Positions 42,700 through 53,167 of a DNA stretch of 64,000 nucleotides are shown here, in pieces. Origin of the DNA: Phascolarctos cinereus (lineage: Eukaryota > Chordata > Mammalia > Diprotodontia > Phascolarctidae). The first letter of the stretch is position 1; each line of letters begins with the position of its first letter. The notes under the pieces were generated by a model. The model made no database searches, had not been told where the DNA came from, and was given only the letters and a program-made list of their open reading frames with translations. The position numbers were made by a program, and so were the translations under genes. The stretch covers positions 2,232,001 to 2,296,000 of the forward strand of contig NW_018344253.1 in NCBI RefSeq assembly GCF_002099425.1, in the 5' to 3' direction.

Positions 42700-43165
42700 T
42701 GTAAGATCAGAGGTCTGCAGCCAAAAGGGATCTTAGAAACCATCTTACCCAAACCAATAATTTTATAGTTGATGAAACCGAGGCACAAGGAGGTTAAGTA
42801 ATTTACCCAAAGTCACACAGGTAAACATCAGAGTCAGGATTTGAACCTAGACCCTATGACTTCAGAGTCAGGTCTTTTCCCACTGTACCTTGCTATCTCT
42901 TCTAGTTCAACCCTCTCATTTTGCAGAAAAGGAAACTGAAGCCCAGAGAGGTCATGTGACTAAAATCACAAAATCATAGAACCTTACAGCAGCAAGATAC
43001 TTTAGAGACTATTTTACCCAAACTCCTTTATTTTTCCAGATGAGGAGACTGAGGGGGAAGGGGATGAGCATTTGTCAAGCACCTACTATATGCCAGGCAC
43101 TGTGCTAAGTGCTTTATAAATACCTCATTTGATATTTACAATCCTGAGAGGTAGGTGCTATAATT
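42700..43165 (-). mobile_element. Three successive MIR-type fragments (inverted)
   Basis: 42715-42890 ('gatgaaaccgaggcacaagg'), 42900-43050 ('aaggaaactgaagcccagag', 'catagaaccttacagcagca') and 43065-43165 ('gcacctactatatgccaggc', 'ttgatatttacaatcctgag'). Confidence 0.7.
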
Positions 43166-43169
43166 ATTT

Positions 43170-43388
43170 CCACTTTTGTTGTTGTTCAGTCATGAATGAC
43201 TCTTTGTTTTTTGGCAAAGATACTGGAGTAGTTTGCCATTTCCTTCTCCATCTTAGGAAACTGAGGCAAGCAGGATCAAGTGACTTGCCCAGGGTCACAC
43301 AGCTAGTAAGTGCTTGAGGCCAAATTTAATCTTGGGTCTTCTTCAATCCAAGCCCAGTGCTGTATCCACTGTGCCACCTACCTGCCTA
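43170..43388 (-). mobile_element. tRNA-headed SINE with RTE tail (inverted)
   Basis: 'ttgttgttgttcagtcatga', 'gatactggagtagtttgcca', 'acttgcccagggtcacacag' and 'ccactgtgccacctacctgc'. The accccatttgg part of the tail is deleted. Confidence 0.87.
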
Positions 43389-43478
43389 GGTGACTGAGGC
43401 CCATAGGAGTTGAGTGGCTCACCCAGGTTCACTCAGGTAATGAAACGCCATAGTTGATATTCAAACTTGCCATCCCCA
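43388..43478 (-). mobile_element. MIR fragment (inverted)
   Basis: 'ggtgactgaggcccatagga' and 'tggctcacccaggttcactc'. Confidence 0.55.
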
Positions 43479-43479
43479 C

Positions 43480-44110
43480 ACCTCTAGCCAGGGGCCAAGA
43501 CCAGTCATTGGGCTTCCCGCCTGGTAGTGTTCCATTGGCCATGTTTCCTGGTGGGTGTGGGTGTGGGCTCCCTGCCCAGGGTGGCATGAGGGAAGGTAAG
43601 CTGAAGGTGTTGGGAGGGGGGAGGGCCAGTATTTAAAAGCTTTCAGGATTCCCATGCACACAGATGGCAGATGAAGCGGGATGGCGGCAGCCTTGAAATC
43701 CCTTACGTAACAGACACACCCACCCGGAGCACACACCACCAGGATCCCTTTTACTAGGCCTCCAAAAAGGAACGAGTTTCAACAGTAACAGGCAAGTCAG
43801 AGGCCTGGGCATTCTGCCATCCCTACAATGAGGACGAAGAGGGACAAGGTGGTCTCCCCAACTTGGGGACAGAGGGTGTGGAGTAAGGGGTCAGGGAGTC
43901 ACGGCTTTCTTGCCCTTTCCTTAAGGGATACCGCTGGGTCAGTATCCAAAGTGGACAGCAGCAAGAAGTCTCCAAGGCCGAAGCTTGGTGCTCTGGGGCA
44001 GCCATGGACAGCAGCCCAGGCCTGAGGGAAATTGAGCAATGGGCTAAAAAAGATTCAAGCAACAGGATTAAAAGGAAGCCAGGCATAAGGATAAACAGAA
44101 GCCAGGCTTC
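43480..44110. other. Unique block, candidate regulatory
   Basis: Non-repetitive, with an exact TTACGTAA palindrome at 43703-43710, a PAR-bZIP/NFIL3 (D-box type) site. Two opposed frames at 43823-44212 have no domain. Confidence 0.35.
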
Positions 44111-44225
44111 AGTACTTAATGAATGGTAACATTTACATGAAAAGTAGGTGCCTGTACTCTGCTTAACTCTTTGCAATCTGGCTTCTAACCTCATTATTCC
44201 TGCTCTCTGCAAAGTGACTAGGGAT

Positions 44226-44380
44226 TGGGGCAGCTAGGTGGTGCAGTGGATAGACCACTGGCCCTGAAGTCAGGAGGATCTGAGTTCAAATTTGGCCTCA
44301 GACCAAACACTTGACACTTACTAGCTGTGTGACCCTGGGCAAGTCACTTAACCCCGATTGCCTTTAAAAAAAAAAAGAAC
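44226..44380 (+). mobile_element. Short A-tailed tRNA SINE, very young
   Basis: Intact head, boxes, core and an A12 tail. Flanked by the identical 16-mer caaagtgactagggat at 44210-44225 and 44381-44396. Confidence 0.95.
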
Positions 44381-44723
44381 CAAAGTGACTAGGGATCTCT
44401 TATCAGACATTTGAGGGCCTTTCCTCAGTACACAGCCTTGTTGAGCATTCTTCAGTGTTTGGCACTGTTGATCACCATCTTCTCATTCATACTCTCTTTT
44501 CTCTAGGTTTTCCTGGCACCTTTCTCCTGGTTCTCCTCCTACCTGTCTGACCACTCCTTCTCTGTCTTCTTTGCTGGATCTTCATCCATATCACACCTGC
44601 TAACCATGGGAGTCCCCTGGGGCTCTGTCCTGGACCTTCTTCTTTCTCCTTCTATACTATTTCACTTGGCGATCTCATCAGTTCCCATGGTTTCAATGGT
44701 CATCTCTATGCAAGATTTTCAGT

Positions 44724-44968
44724 AGCTAGGTGGTCCAGTGGATAGAGTGCTGTGCCTGGTGGCAGGAAGACTCAAATTCCTGAGTTCAAATCCAGCCTCC
44801 AGACATTTACCATCTGTGTGATCCTGGGCAAGTCACTTAACCCTATTGGCCTCAGTTTCCTCATCTGTAAAATAAGCTGGAAAAGGAAATGGCAAACTGC
44901 TCTAGTATCTTTGCCAAGAAAGCCTCAAAGAGTTGGACACAAGTGAGAAATGACTGAACAAAAACAAA
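44724..44968 (+). mobile_element. tRNA-headed SINE with RTE tail, nested in L2
   Basis: 'tagctaggtggtccagtgga', gagttcaaatc, 'gtgtgatcctgggcaagtca' and tail 'tttgccaagaaagcctcaaa'. Flanking atgcaagattttcag / atgcgtgattctcag is a 15-bp duplication with three differences. Confidence 0.9.
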
Positions 44969-44996
44969 ATGCGTGATTCTCAGAACTACTTGTCTA

Positions 44997-45290
44997 AATT
45001 CCAAAGGACTCCTGATGAAAAATTCTATCATATCCAGAGGAAGAACGGATGGAGTCCAAATGCATATTGAAGCATATTATTTTCATTTTTTTCTTTTGGT
45101 CTATTTCTTCTTTCACAACATGACTAATATGGAAATTTGTTTTGCATGATTACACATATATAACCTACATCAAATTACCATCTGGGGGGTAAGGGAGAAA
45201 ATTTGGAACTCAAATTTTTTTAAATGAATGTTAAAAAGTTATCTTTATCTATAATTGGAAAAAAGAAAATACTATTTAAAAAAGAAAAAA
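44997..45290 (+). mobile_element. L1 3' end, nested in L2
   Basis: 'ttccaaaggactcctgatga', 'atccagaggaagaacggatg', 'acaacatgactaatatggaa', 'aaaatttggaactcaaattt' and an A-rich tail. 5' truncated, about 295 bp. Flanks acttgtctaa / acttccctag may be the target duplication. Confidence 0.88.
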
Positions 45291-45467
45291 AAAGATGACT
45301 TCCCTAGCTCTAACCTCTCTTCCGGCCTCCAGTCTTACATCTTGACATTGCCAACTCCCTATTAGATATCTCAAACTCCACATGCCATAGACCTCTCAAA
45401 CTCAATGTGTCCAAAATCAAATTCATTATCTTTTCCCCAAAACTATCCCTCTCTTTCTAACTTACAA

Positions 45468-45730
45468 GAGTAATAATAATAGCTAACATCTATATGGTGC
45501 TTTAATGCTTGTAAAATCTTACAGATATCACCTTATTTGATCTTCACAACAATGCTGGGAAATAGGTGCTATTATTATAACCTAGTTTATAGATGAGGAA
45601 ACTGAGGCAAACAGAATTTAAGTGACTTGCCCAGGGTCACACAATTACTAAATGCCTGAGGTAGGGCTTGAACTCAGGTCTTCCTGGTTCTAGGTCAGTG
45701 ACTCTAACCATTGTGTCACTTGGCTTCCTT
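45468..45730 (-). mobile_element. MIR-type SINE (inverted), nested in L2
   Basis: 'aatagctaacatctatatgg', 'tgatcttcacaacaatgctg', 'tagatgaggaaactgaggca', 'gacttgcccagggtcacaca' and 'actctaaccattgtgtcact'. Confidence 0.82.
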
Positions 45731-46589
45731 ATTGCTGGTGGAGGAATCTTCCTCCTCCTAGTTACCCATGCTTGCAACCTAGGTATCATCCTCATCTCTT
45801 TACTTTCTCTCTCATCCCTTCATATCTAATTTGTTGCCAAAACCTGTAGCTTTTACTTTGTAACATCACTAATACACATCTCCCTCTTTCCTCTGACACT
45901 GCTGTTTGACAGTGCCAACTGCAGTCACTCATCACTGTATACCTGGACTATTGCAAAAGGCATTCAGTGGCTTCCTTGCCTCAAGTTTCTCCCCACTTCA
46001 ATTCATCCTCCACTCAGCTGTCAAATTGAACTTTTTTAAGTGCAGACCAGGTCACTCTATTCCCATATAATGCACTTCAGTGCCTCCCTATTGCTTCCAA
46101 GATCAACTATAAAATCCTCTGGCTTTTAAAACTCCCCACAACTATCCTCTTCCTACTTTTTTACTCTTCTTACACCTTACACCCCCTTCTCATATTCTAA
46201 GATCCAGTGACACTACCCTCCTTGGAATTCCTTAAACACAGCTCTCCATTTCCCAATTTGAAGCATTTTCATTGGCTGCCTCCCATACCTGGAATTGTCC
46301 TCATCATCTCTGCCTCCTGAATTCCCTGGCTTCTTTCAAGTCTTAGCTAAAATTCTGCTTTCTTCAAGAAGCTTTCTCCAGTCTTCCTCAATCTTAACGC
46401 CTTCCCTCTGAGATTATCTCCAATTTATCCTGTACGTAGCTTGTTTGTACATTATTATTCACATGTCTCTTCCATTAGATTGTGAGCTCCTTGAGGACAG
46501 AAACTGCATCTTGTTTCTCTTTGTATCATCAGCATTTAGCATAATGCATGGCATGTAGCTGGTGCTTCATAAATAATTGTTGAGGTGCA

Positions 46590-48097
46590 AAAATCAAGAT
46601 GTGGAGTGAGAGAGGTAGCATCTTTGCCTCAGCTCTACTCTAACCTCCTCCACAACAACCTACATGCCAGACTGAATTCTGACTAGGAAAGCCAAGAGAA
46701 AGGCATAATGAGTCATTTTTCTGCCCAGGGAAGCTTAGGAAGACAGATGAAAAAGTCTGTGGACCCTGGGGCAGGGGCTGGTCAGGAGTGCAGTGTGGTG
46801 ACATCCATAGAAGCTGGCTGCGGAGAACAGTGGAAGCTGCAGAAGTGGCAGGAAGCATTTCCGTGCCCAGGGATAGTAAGTGACCAAACACCAGAGTAGG
46901 AAGAGATCCCAGGGGACTCCTGTACTAGCACTTGGAGCAGGAATGAGTGCCATGTAGTAGTTCTATTGACCATCACCTAGTCCCAGGACACAGTGAGGAG
47001 TGATCACAAGGGGAGCAGGGACCCTACTTGTATAAGGAACAAGTCCCAAAAACTTAGCTGTATGGCTCTAAGCCCAAGAGCAGAGGGGGGACTCAGTTCT
47101 AAGCTTTAGTCCTCCACAGGAGCCTATAGTAGAATAAAGCAGGGCAGGAGAACAAAATCAAGGGGGATCTAGTATTCAGTCACGCTGAATCTGAAGAACT
47201 GTCCGGCAGGCTAACTGTAACTTTGTCCAGGTAATCCAAGAATCACTGGACTACTTGAAAGCCATAAACAAAAAAAGAGCCAAGACATTATATTTCAAGA
47301 AATTATAAAGAAAAACTGTCCAAATATCTCAGAACCAGAGATCAAAGTAGAAACAGAAAGAATCCATCAATAACCTCCTGAAAGAAATCCCTAGATGAAA
47401 ACTCCCAGAAATATTATAGCTAAAATCCACAACTACTAGGTCAAGGAAAAAATACTGCCAGCAGTCAAAGAGAAAAAAGTCAAGTAGTAGAATTCAAGGC
47501 CACAGTCAGAGTCAGACAAGATTTAGCAGCTTTCACTCTAAGGAAACAGAGATCTTGGAACATGATATTTGAGAAGGCAAAGGAGTTATGAATACAATCA
47601 AGAATAACCTACCCATCAAAACTGAGTATAATATTATGGTGGGGGGAGGGGAGAACGGATATTTAATGAAAAAAAGGACTTTCAAGCATTCCTCAAAGCT
47701 AAATAAAAAATTTGACATTCAAACACAAGACTAAAGAGAAGCATTTAAAAAGTAAGCATGGAGTGAGAAATCATAAGGGACTAAGCAAGGTCAAACTGTT
47801 TACATTCTTATATGGGAAGACGATACATATAACCCCTCAGAACTTTATCATCAGCAGGGATCTTAGAGGGAGTCTTCTTAGACAAAGGCCCTGCATGTGA
47901 TTATGTTGGGATGATCTCAAAAGAAGAATTGAAGGGTAAAAAAGAGGGATGCATTGTGAAAGGGGAAAAGGGACAGGCAGAATGGGGGAAATGGTTTCAC
48001 GTAAACAGAATGCACAAAGGAGAATATATATAATAGAGGGAAGAATGGGAGGCAATACTTGAATCTCACTCTCATCTGAACTGGTTCAAGGAGGGGA

Positions 48098-48189
<92 letters not shown>

Positions 48190-49165
48190 ACACACACCCA
48201 GCTGGGCATGGAAATTCATCTTACCCAGCAGGGAAGTAGGAGGGAAAGTGAGAGAGATAAGGTGGAGGGTAGATTAAGAGAGGTAGTGATCAAAAGCAAA
48301 ATGGATTCTTGAGGAGAATACAGGGTGAAAAAGAGAAGGATAATTATAAAAGAATAGGATAGAGGGAAAACAATTAGCAATCACAACTCTGAATGTGGAT
48401 GAGATGAATTCACCCATAAAATGGAAAAAGATAGCAGAATGGATTAGAAACCAGAATCTAAGAATATGTTGTTTACAAGAAACACATTTGAAACAGAAAG
48501 ACACAGGTAGAGTTAAAATAAGGGGCTGGGGCAGAATCTAGCATGCTTCAGCTAAAGTTAAAAAGGCAGGGGTAGCAATCATGACCTCAGACAAAGTAAA
48601 AGCAAAACCAGACCTAATTAAAGAGATAAACAGGGAAACTACATTTTACTAAAAGATACTATAGATGATGAATTAATATCAGTACTGAATATATATGCAC
48701 TAAATAGCATAGCATCCAAATTCTTAAAGGAAAAGTTAAGTGAGTTATAGGAAATAGAGGAAATAGTAAAACAATGTTAGTGGAAAGCTTCAATTTGTTC
48801 CTTCTCAGATCTACATAAATCTAACCATAAAATAAACCATAAAATAAACAAGAAAGAAGTTAAAGAGATGAATAGAATTTTTTAAAAGTTAGATAACAAC
48901 TTCAGGAGGATATTGAATACAAATAGAAAGGAATGTCCCTATTTCTCAGCTGTGCATGGCACCTTCACAAAAATTGGCCATATGCTCGGGCATGAAAACC
49001 TCGCAAAGAAGTAGAAATATTGCTTGCATCTTTTCTGACTATAATTCATTAAAACTCTATTCATTAAATATGACACATAGATTAAAAATTAATTGGAAAC
49101 TACATAGCCTAATCCTAAAGAAACAAGTGGGTCAAAGAGAAGGAAAGGAAAGTTAGTAGTGAGAG
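46590..49165 (+). mobile_element. L1 with 5' end, ORF1 end and ORF2 start; 3' missing
   Basis: The 5' start 'atcaagatgtggagtgagag' follows the L2 terminus directly. ORF1 C-terminal part lies at 47235-47640 ('aaaactgtccaaatatctca', 'acacaagatttagcagc'-type words). ORF2 endonuclease part lies at 48370-49130 ('acaactctgaatgtggatga', 'atatgttgtttacaagaaac' = CCLQETH-like). The N-terminal ORF1 coding part appears deleted, and both frames are broken. Reverse transcriptase and the 3' end are absent. Confidence 0.75.
48097..48186 (+). repeat. (TA)n microsatellite inside L1
   Basis: About 45 pure TA units within the inter-ORF part of the L1. Reads as Ile/Tyr repeats. Confidence 0.98.
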
Positions 49166-49194
49166 CATCCCTAGACTAATTCTGGCTCTGGTTC

Positions 49195-49505
49195 TTTGTT
49201 ATGTAATAAGAAAAAAATAGATTAAGAGTTCTAGGACCTGGTTTCAAGTTTCATCTCTGAGTGACTTATGGCAAGTAACAATTTCTCTGGGGCTCAGGCT
49301 TCCTCAGCTACAAAAAGAGGGGGTTAGACTAGATGACCGCAGAGATTCCTTTCAGCTCTAAATCCTGTGAATCAAAGCTAAGTTAGCTGTGTAATCTTAG
49401 GCAAATCACAACCTCTCTGGGTTTCTTCACCTATAAAATAAAGGGATTAGATTGGGTTATTTCTAAGATCCCTTCCAGCTCAAAAATTGTGTATAACTTA
49501 TATAC
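49195..49505 (+). mobile_element. Two MIR SINE fragments in tandem
   Basis: First: 'gacctggtttcaagtttcat' to 'cctttcagctctaaatcctg'. Second: 'gctgtgtaatcttaggcaaa' to 'tcccttccagctcaaaaatt'. Confidence 0.72.
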
Positions 49506-49611
49506 AATAGTACTTTAAGAAAGAAAAAACAACCTATATCTGTGATTTCATTAGTGCAGGGAACTCTGGTGAGGAAGCTATTCTACAATTCAGATCAACA
49601 TGTGCTCTAAG

Positions 49612-49740
49612 ACTGACAGTTTTAAAGAGTTGCCTAGGGCCACACAGAAGTTGTGACTTGCTCAGGGTCACACAGCCATTATGTGTCAGAAGTGGGACTT
49701 GAACTAAGGTCTTCCTAACTCTGAGGCTACCTCTCTATGT
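49612..49740 (-). mobile_element. MIR SINE (inverted)
   Basis: 'gacttgctcagggtcacaca' and 'acttgaactaaggtcttcct'. A nearby 'ttgcctagggccacacagaa' is a tandem echo of the core. Confidence 0.72.
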
Positions 49741-49895
49741 GTGATATCACAGCTGTCTGATAAAACTATACATATATATGTTATGTACATAAATATTTAT
49801 AGCATAATGTACCCTGTAATTATGAATAATAAAGGTATATTATGCATATTTATATAACATATAAATGTTATATAACAATAAATGATCATTGATAA
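49740..49895. repeat. AT-rich low complexity
   Basis: 'ataaatatttatagcataat' and tatataac words. Confidence 0.8.
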
Positions 49896-49904
49896 ATTAA
49901 TTTG

Positions 49905-50130
49905 CTTTCATTCTTTGTCTTTGTATCCCTAGCACTGTGCATGGCACATATTAGGTGCTTAATAAATGCTTATTGGTTGATTGGAGTGGGAAGAAACTTT
50001 AGATATTACCTCGTTCAACCCTTTCATTCGATGTGTGAGAAAACTGAAGTCTAGGGAAAAGTTTCAAGGTCAGATGATAAGATGCAGAACCAGGATTGGA
50101 TCCCAGGTCCTCTGACTTCCTTTTTCAGAT
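49905..50130. mobile_element. L2/L3-type terminus then inverted MIR
   Basis: 'tttgtatccctagcactgtg' with 'gcttaataaatgcttattgg', then antisense MIR 'tgtgagaaaactgaagtcta' and 'ggattggatcccaggtcctc'. Confidence 0.7.
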
Positions 50131-50602
50131 CTTAATGTATATCTAGAAAATAAAGTGGTGATTATAAAGAGCTAGCATGACAAGCCAGGCTTATCTTACT
50201 TTCTTTCTTTATAGGATTACTTAGTATATAGGCATAAAAAATACAACAACCTGTCATGTTGAGTTGAATTTTTATATGGGAGATGAAAGAGAACATAAAA
50301 CGTCTTTCCTCTGCAAAAAAAAAAATCCATTATGATCCTTTATAAAATCCTTTATAAAAATGCTTTATAGGATTACAGTAGTGTGCAGACTTAGGAGACA
50401 AATCTCAGCAAAGCAAATGACCCAGCTTTTTGTGGTATTCAGTTAGACAAGTTGGGGAGATGTGAGCTCCATAGGACAGAAAAGTGAACTCCAAGCAAGT
50501 TGAATGATTGAATCCAAAAAGCAGTCATTAATGGTTTGATGCCAGCATGCCAGGAGGTCTTCAGTGAAATGCCCCAAGAATTTGTGCTGTTTAGCATTTT
50601 TT

Positions 50603-51080
50603 TTAACTTTTTTTAAGATAATTTATTTTTGTTCCCTCCTTTTGACAGTCTAAGGTGCAAACAATTCTTTTTTCTTTACAATAGCTTGGATTCCAACACC
50701 ACTTTGCAGCTATCCTTGAAACTGTCTCAGCTCCAACGCACAGCTTGCCCTTCCCCCCAAAAAAACCCCCACCATGCATCAGGACATGCAGACTGGTCCA
50801 ACAGCAATATACACATCAATCCTCAATCGATGGTGGCTGGACTCAGAGAGGCAATGTTTGGATGTGGTTATAACAAGTCTTTCAGCAAAGACAAACTCAA
50901 GAATGACTCAAGCAAAGAGTAAGGGAGAAATGCACACAGGGAACACAAATCACCAAATACCTCAAACAGAAATCATAATTATAACACAGGTAGTAAAGTA
51001 AGCATTACCTACAACACAAGGGTGTTTGGAACTTTTTTAAAGGGACACATGCAAATTAGTTCCCCTTGCTAGTGTCCAGA
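50603..51080 (-). pseudogene. Probable processed retrocopy (3' UTR-like), parent unknown
   Basis: Read on the minus strand the ~478-bp insert ends in caaaaataaattatctt followed by an A-rich tail, i.e. an AATAAA signal about 15-20 bases before a poly(A). It sits in the L3 fossil between tgtttagcatttttt (50588-50602) and tgtttagctttttt (51081-51094), a target duplication starting with A's on the insert strand, as L1 endonuclease leaves. The body is not a repeat I recognise and has no clear coding frame, so it looks like the 3' UTR of a host mRNA. Parent gene not identified. Confidence 0.65.
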
Positions 51081-51228
51081 TGTTTAGCTTTTTTCAATCA
51101 ATGTTATCAATGACTATGCTGAAGGGATAGATAGTATGTGCATCAAATTTGTAAATGACGCAAAGATGGGAGGGATCAAAAATATATTAGACGACAAAGT
51201 ATGGACCCAAAAAGATCTCAACAAGCTG

Positions 51229-51395
51229 CAGGGGGGTAGAATCTGTGACCTTCTAGGTACTTGGGGGTGGCCTTTTGACTGAGTTCAAGCTTCACAAAAC
51301 AAATCCTTTTATTAAGGGGATTTGTTCCGTGAAGTTTGGACTCAGTCAAAGGGCCACCCTCAAGGACCTAGAAGGCCACAGTTTCTCCACCCATG
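51229..51395 (+). mobile_element. Foldback hAT-type MITE
   Basis: Almost the entire 167 bp is an inverted repeat: 'ctgtgaccttctaggtactt' on the left pairs with 'aaggacctagaaggccacag' on the right, and 'cttcacaaaacaaatccttt' pairs with 'aaggggatttgttccgtgaa'. Termini CAGGGG.../...CCCATG fit hAT ends. Hairpin loop of only a few bases. Confidence 0.85.
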
Positions 51396-51404
51396 ACAGA
51401 GTAT

Positions 51405-51640
51405 TGGGACAACAATGACAACCACTCACATTTATATAATGTTTCAAGATTTGTAAAATACTTTCTTTCAAACAAAAATCTTGTGAGCTAGATAGTACAG
51501 CATAATTACGCCATTTGATGGATGAGGAAGCTAGTGCTTTTAGAGATCAAGTGCTTTGTCCACGATCCTACGGGTAATAAACGTCTGAAGTGAGATTCAG
51601 ACTCAAGTCTTCTACCTGTAGTTCCACCACTTCTATCCAT
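51405..51640 (-). mobile_element. MIR-type SINE (inverted), nested in CR1/L3
   Basis: 'ctcacatttatataatgttt', 'aaatcttgtgagctagatag', 'gatggatgaggaagctagtg' and 'gattcagactcaagtcttct'. Confidence 0.78.
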
Positions 51641-52164
51641 CATGAGGAACAAATGCAAAGCCTTATACTTGGATTCAAAAAATCAACTTTCCAATTATGA
51701 GATTGAGAAAGTATGTGTTTCTAGCAGTTCGTCTGAAAGGACCTTGGGTTTTAATGTACCTCAAGCTCCATATGAGTCAAAAGTATGATGTAGCATTTGA
51801 AAAAGTTAATGCTAAGAAGAGCTCTTAGGCTGAATCAAGAGAAACACAGCCTCTACAACAAGAGAAGCAATAGCACTCAATGGACCACATGTGGAACATT
51901 GTGTTCTATTCCAGGCACCATAATTTTAGTAAAAAATGTGGATAAGCTAGAGACCATCCAAAGGAGGACCAGCAAGTTAGTCAATGGCTTGGAGATAGTG
52001 CCATACGTCGAATGGCATGATTAGCCTTGAGAAGGAAAGGCTTGAGTGGGGGGAGGGTGATGATTTTCTTCAAATGTTGAAGAGTCTGGTGGGAAAGAGG
52101 AATTAGGAGTTAGGATCATTCTTCTGAATCCCTGAGGACAAAGAGAATCAAATTAAAAGCAATG

Positions 52165-52560
52165 AGTAAAGAAAAAGTATGGTTTAATGGAAAGAGCACT
52201 GGATTTGGAGACAAAGGATCTGGATTCAAATTCTACCTCCTTTTGTGTCTGGTGCGAGAGAGGAAGGGTAAGACCTGAGCAGAGGTAGCCAGATGGACAA
52301 AAGAACTTCTAAGGGTTGTTGGCTTTGGGGGTTATCATTTTTTGGTCTGAATCTGTGAATTCACTGGTGTAGGAATTCCTTGTATTGAAATTGCCCCTCA
52401 TCGATGCTTCTATAACTTGTGATCTTAATGAGCTGCCTGGAGGCAGTGAGATCTTAGGGGACTTGTCCAGGGTCACCCAGGCAATCCAAGGCTGGCCTTG
52501 AACCTGGGTCTTCCTGATGCCAAATTCAGACCATTTACTCCATATGTTGCCTCTTAATGT
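52165..52560. mobile_element. MIR scraps and unassigned spacer
   Basis: Sense MIR head 'ggaaagagcactggatttgg' at about 52188, antisense MIR core 'ggacttgtccagggtcaccc' at about 52459. Confidence 0.55.
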
Positions 52561-52599
52561 ACTTCTCTTGAAATTCACGATCTTTAAGAACTTCATCTC

Positions 52600-53165
52600 T
52601 GCCCTGAGACACAAAGTGGTTGCCATCTAGTCTCCTCTGCTCTTATTCCTCCCCCTTCCTCTCCCCTCCATTCCCCCATCACTCCCAGCTGCATGCCCCC
52701 CCCACCCCAGTTTCTGTCTTCAAGAGGCCAGACACATATTATCAGGACTCTAAATGCTGATCCTGGCGCTGACCTTCCTCGCCTTTAATTCAATCAAGAA
52801 TCATAAGCCCTTTTAATTTAGGAAATAACAGGCGGCTGCTGGGCAGACTGTGGATTGATTGACAGGGCTGCCACAGTGACTGGCCAGCTCCCTGGATGGG
52901 AGCGTAGACCCATGACCCATCCTGGCCTCTGTGGAATGAATCTGCTGCCTGGAGGTCTGGGGGAACAAAGGAATAATGACACCCCCTCTTTCCCCCTTTG
53001 CTCCACCCTATCAGCCCCCAGCTAAGGAGAGACAGAGGCTGCCAGAGGGGAATCCTGACCCTGCTGGTCTCCCTCAAGGAGGCTCTGCAATAGCAAACTT
53101 TAAATGTAATGAGAAAGCATTTGGGGTAGACATGAGAAAGAACTTTCCAATAGTTTGTGTGGGGG
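52600..53165. other. Unique block, strong conserved-element candidate
   Basis: Non-repetitive. 'ctttaattcaatcaagaatc', 'cccttttaatttaggaaata' and TGATTGACAG (52856-52865) are homeodomain/PBX-MEIS-type words within about 90 bp. The opposed 95- and 67-residue frames lack domains. Confidence 0.45.
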
Positions 53166-53167
53166 TG

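Larger units (their letters stand above)
44120..46590 (+). mobile_element. L2 LINE, long 3' portion with four nested insertions
   Basis: L2 order: 'caatctggcttctaacctca', 'tggcactgttgatcaccatc' (FDTVDH-like), 'cctggttctcctcctacctg', 'ggagtcccctggggctctgt' (GVPQGSVLG-like), 'tctcaaactcaatgtgtcca', 'acctggactattgcaaaagg', and 3' end 'ttgtgagctccttgaggaca' to 'ggtgcttcataaataattgt'. About 1.5 kb of L2 proper. Frame broken many times. Confidence 0.88.
50430..52165 (+). mobile_element. L3/CR1-type LINE fossil hosting three insertions
   Basis: L3 pieces: 50455-50602 ('ggtttgatgccagcatgcca', GAG GTC TTC), 51081-51228 ('catcaaatttgtaaatgacg'), then 51640-52165 ('cttggattcaaaaaatcaac', 'tgtgttctattccaggcacc', 'gaccatccaaaggaggacca'). 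Order and orientation are consistent with one element once the inserts are removed. Confidence 0.85.

Noticed and set aside
43823-44212. 129-residue minus-strand frame as an exon
   Set aside because: No domain, no splice sites that define it, and an overlapping frame on the other strand.
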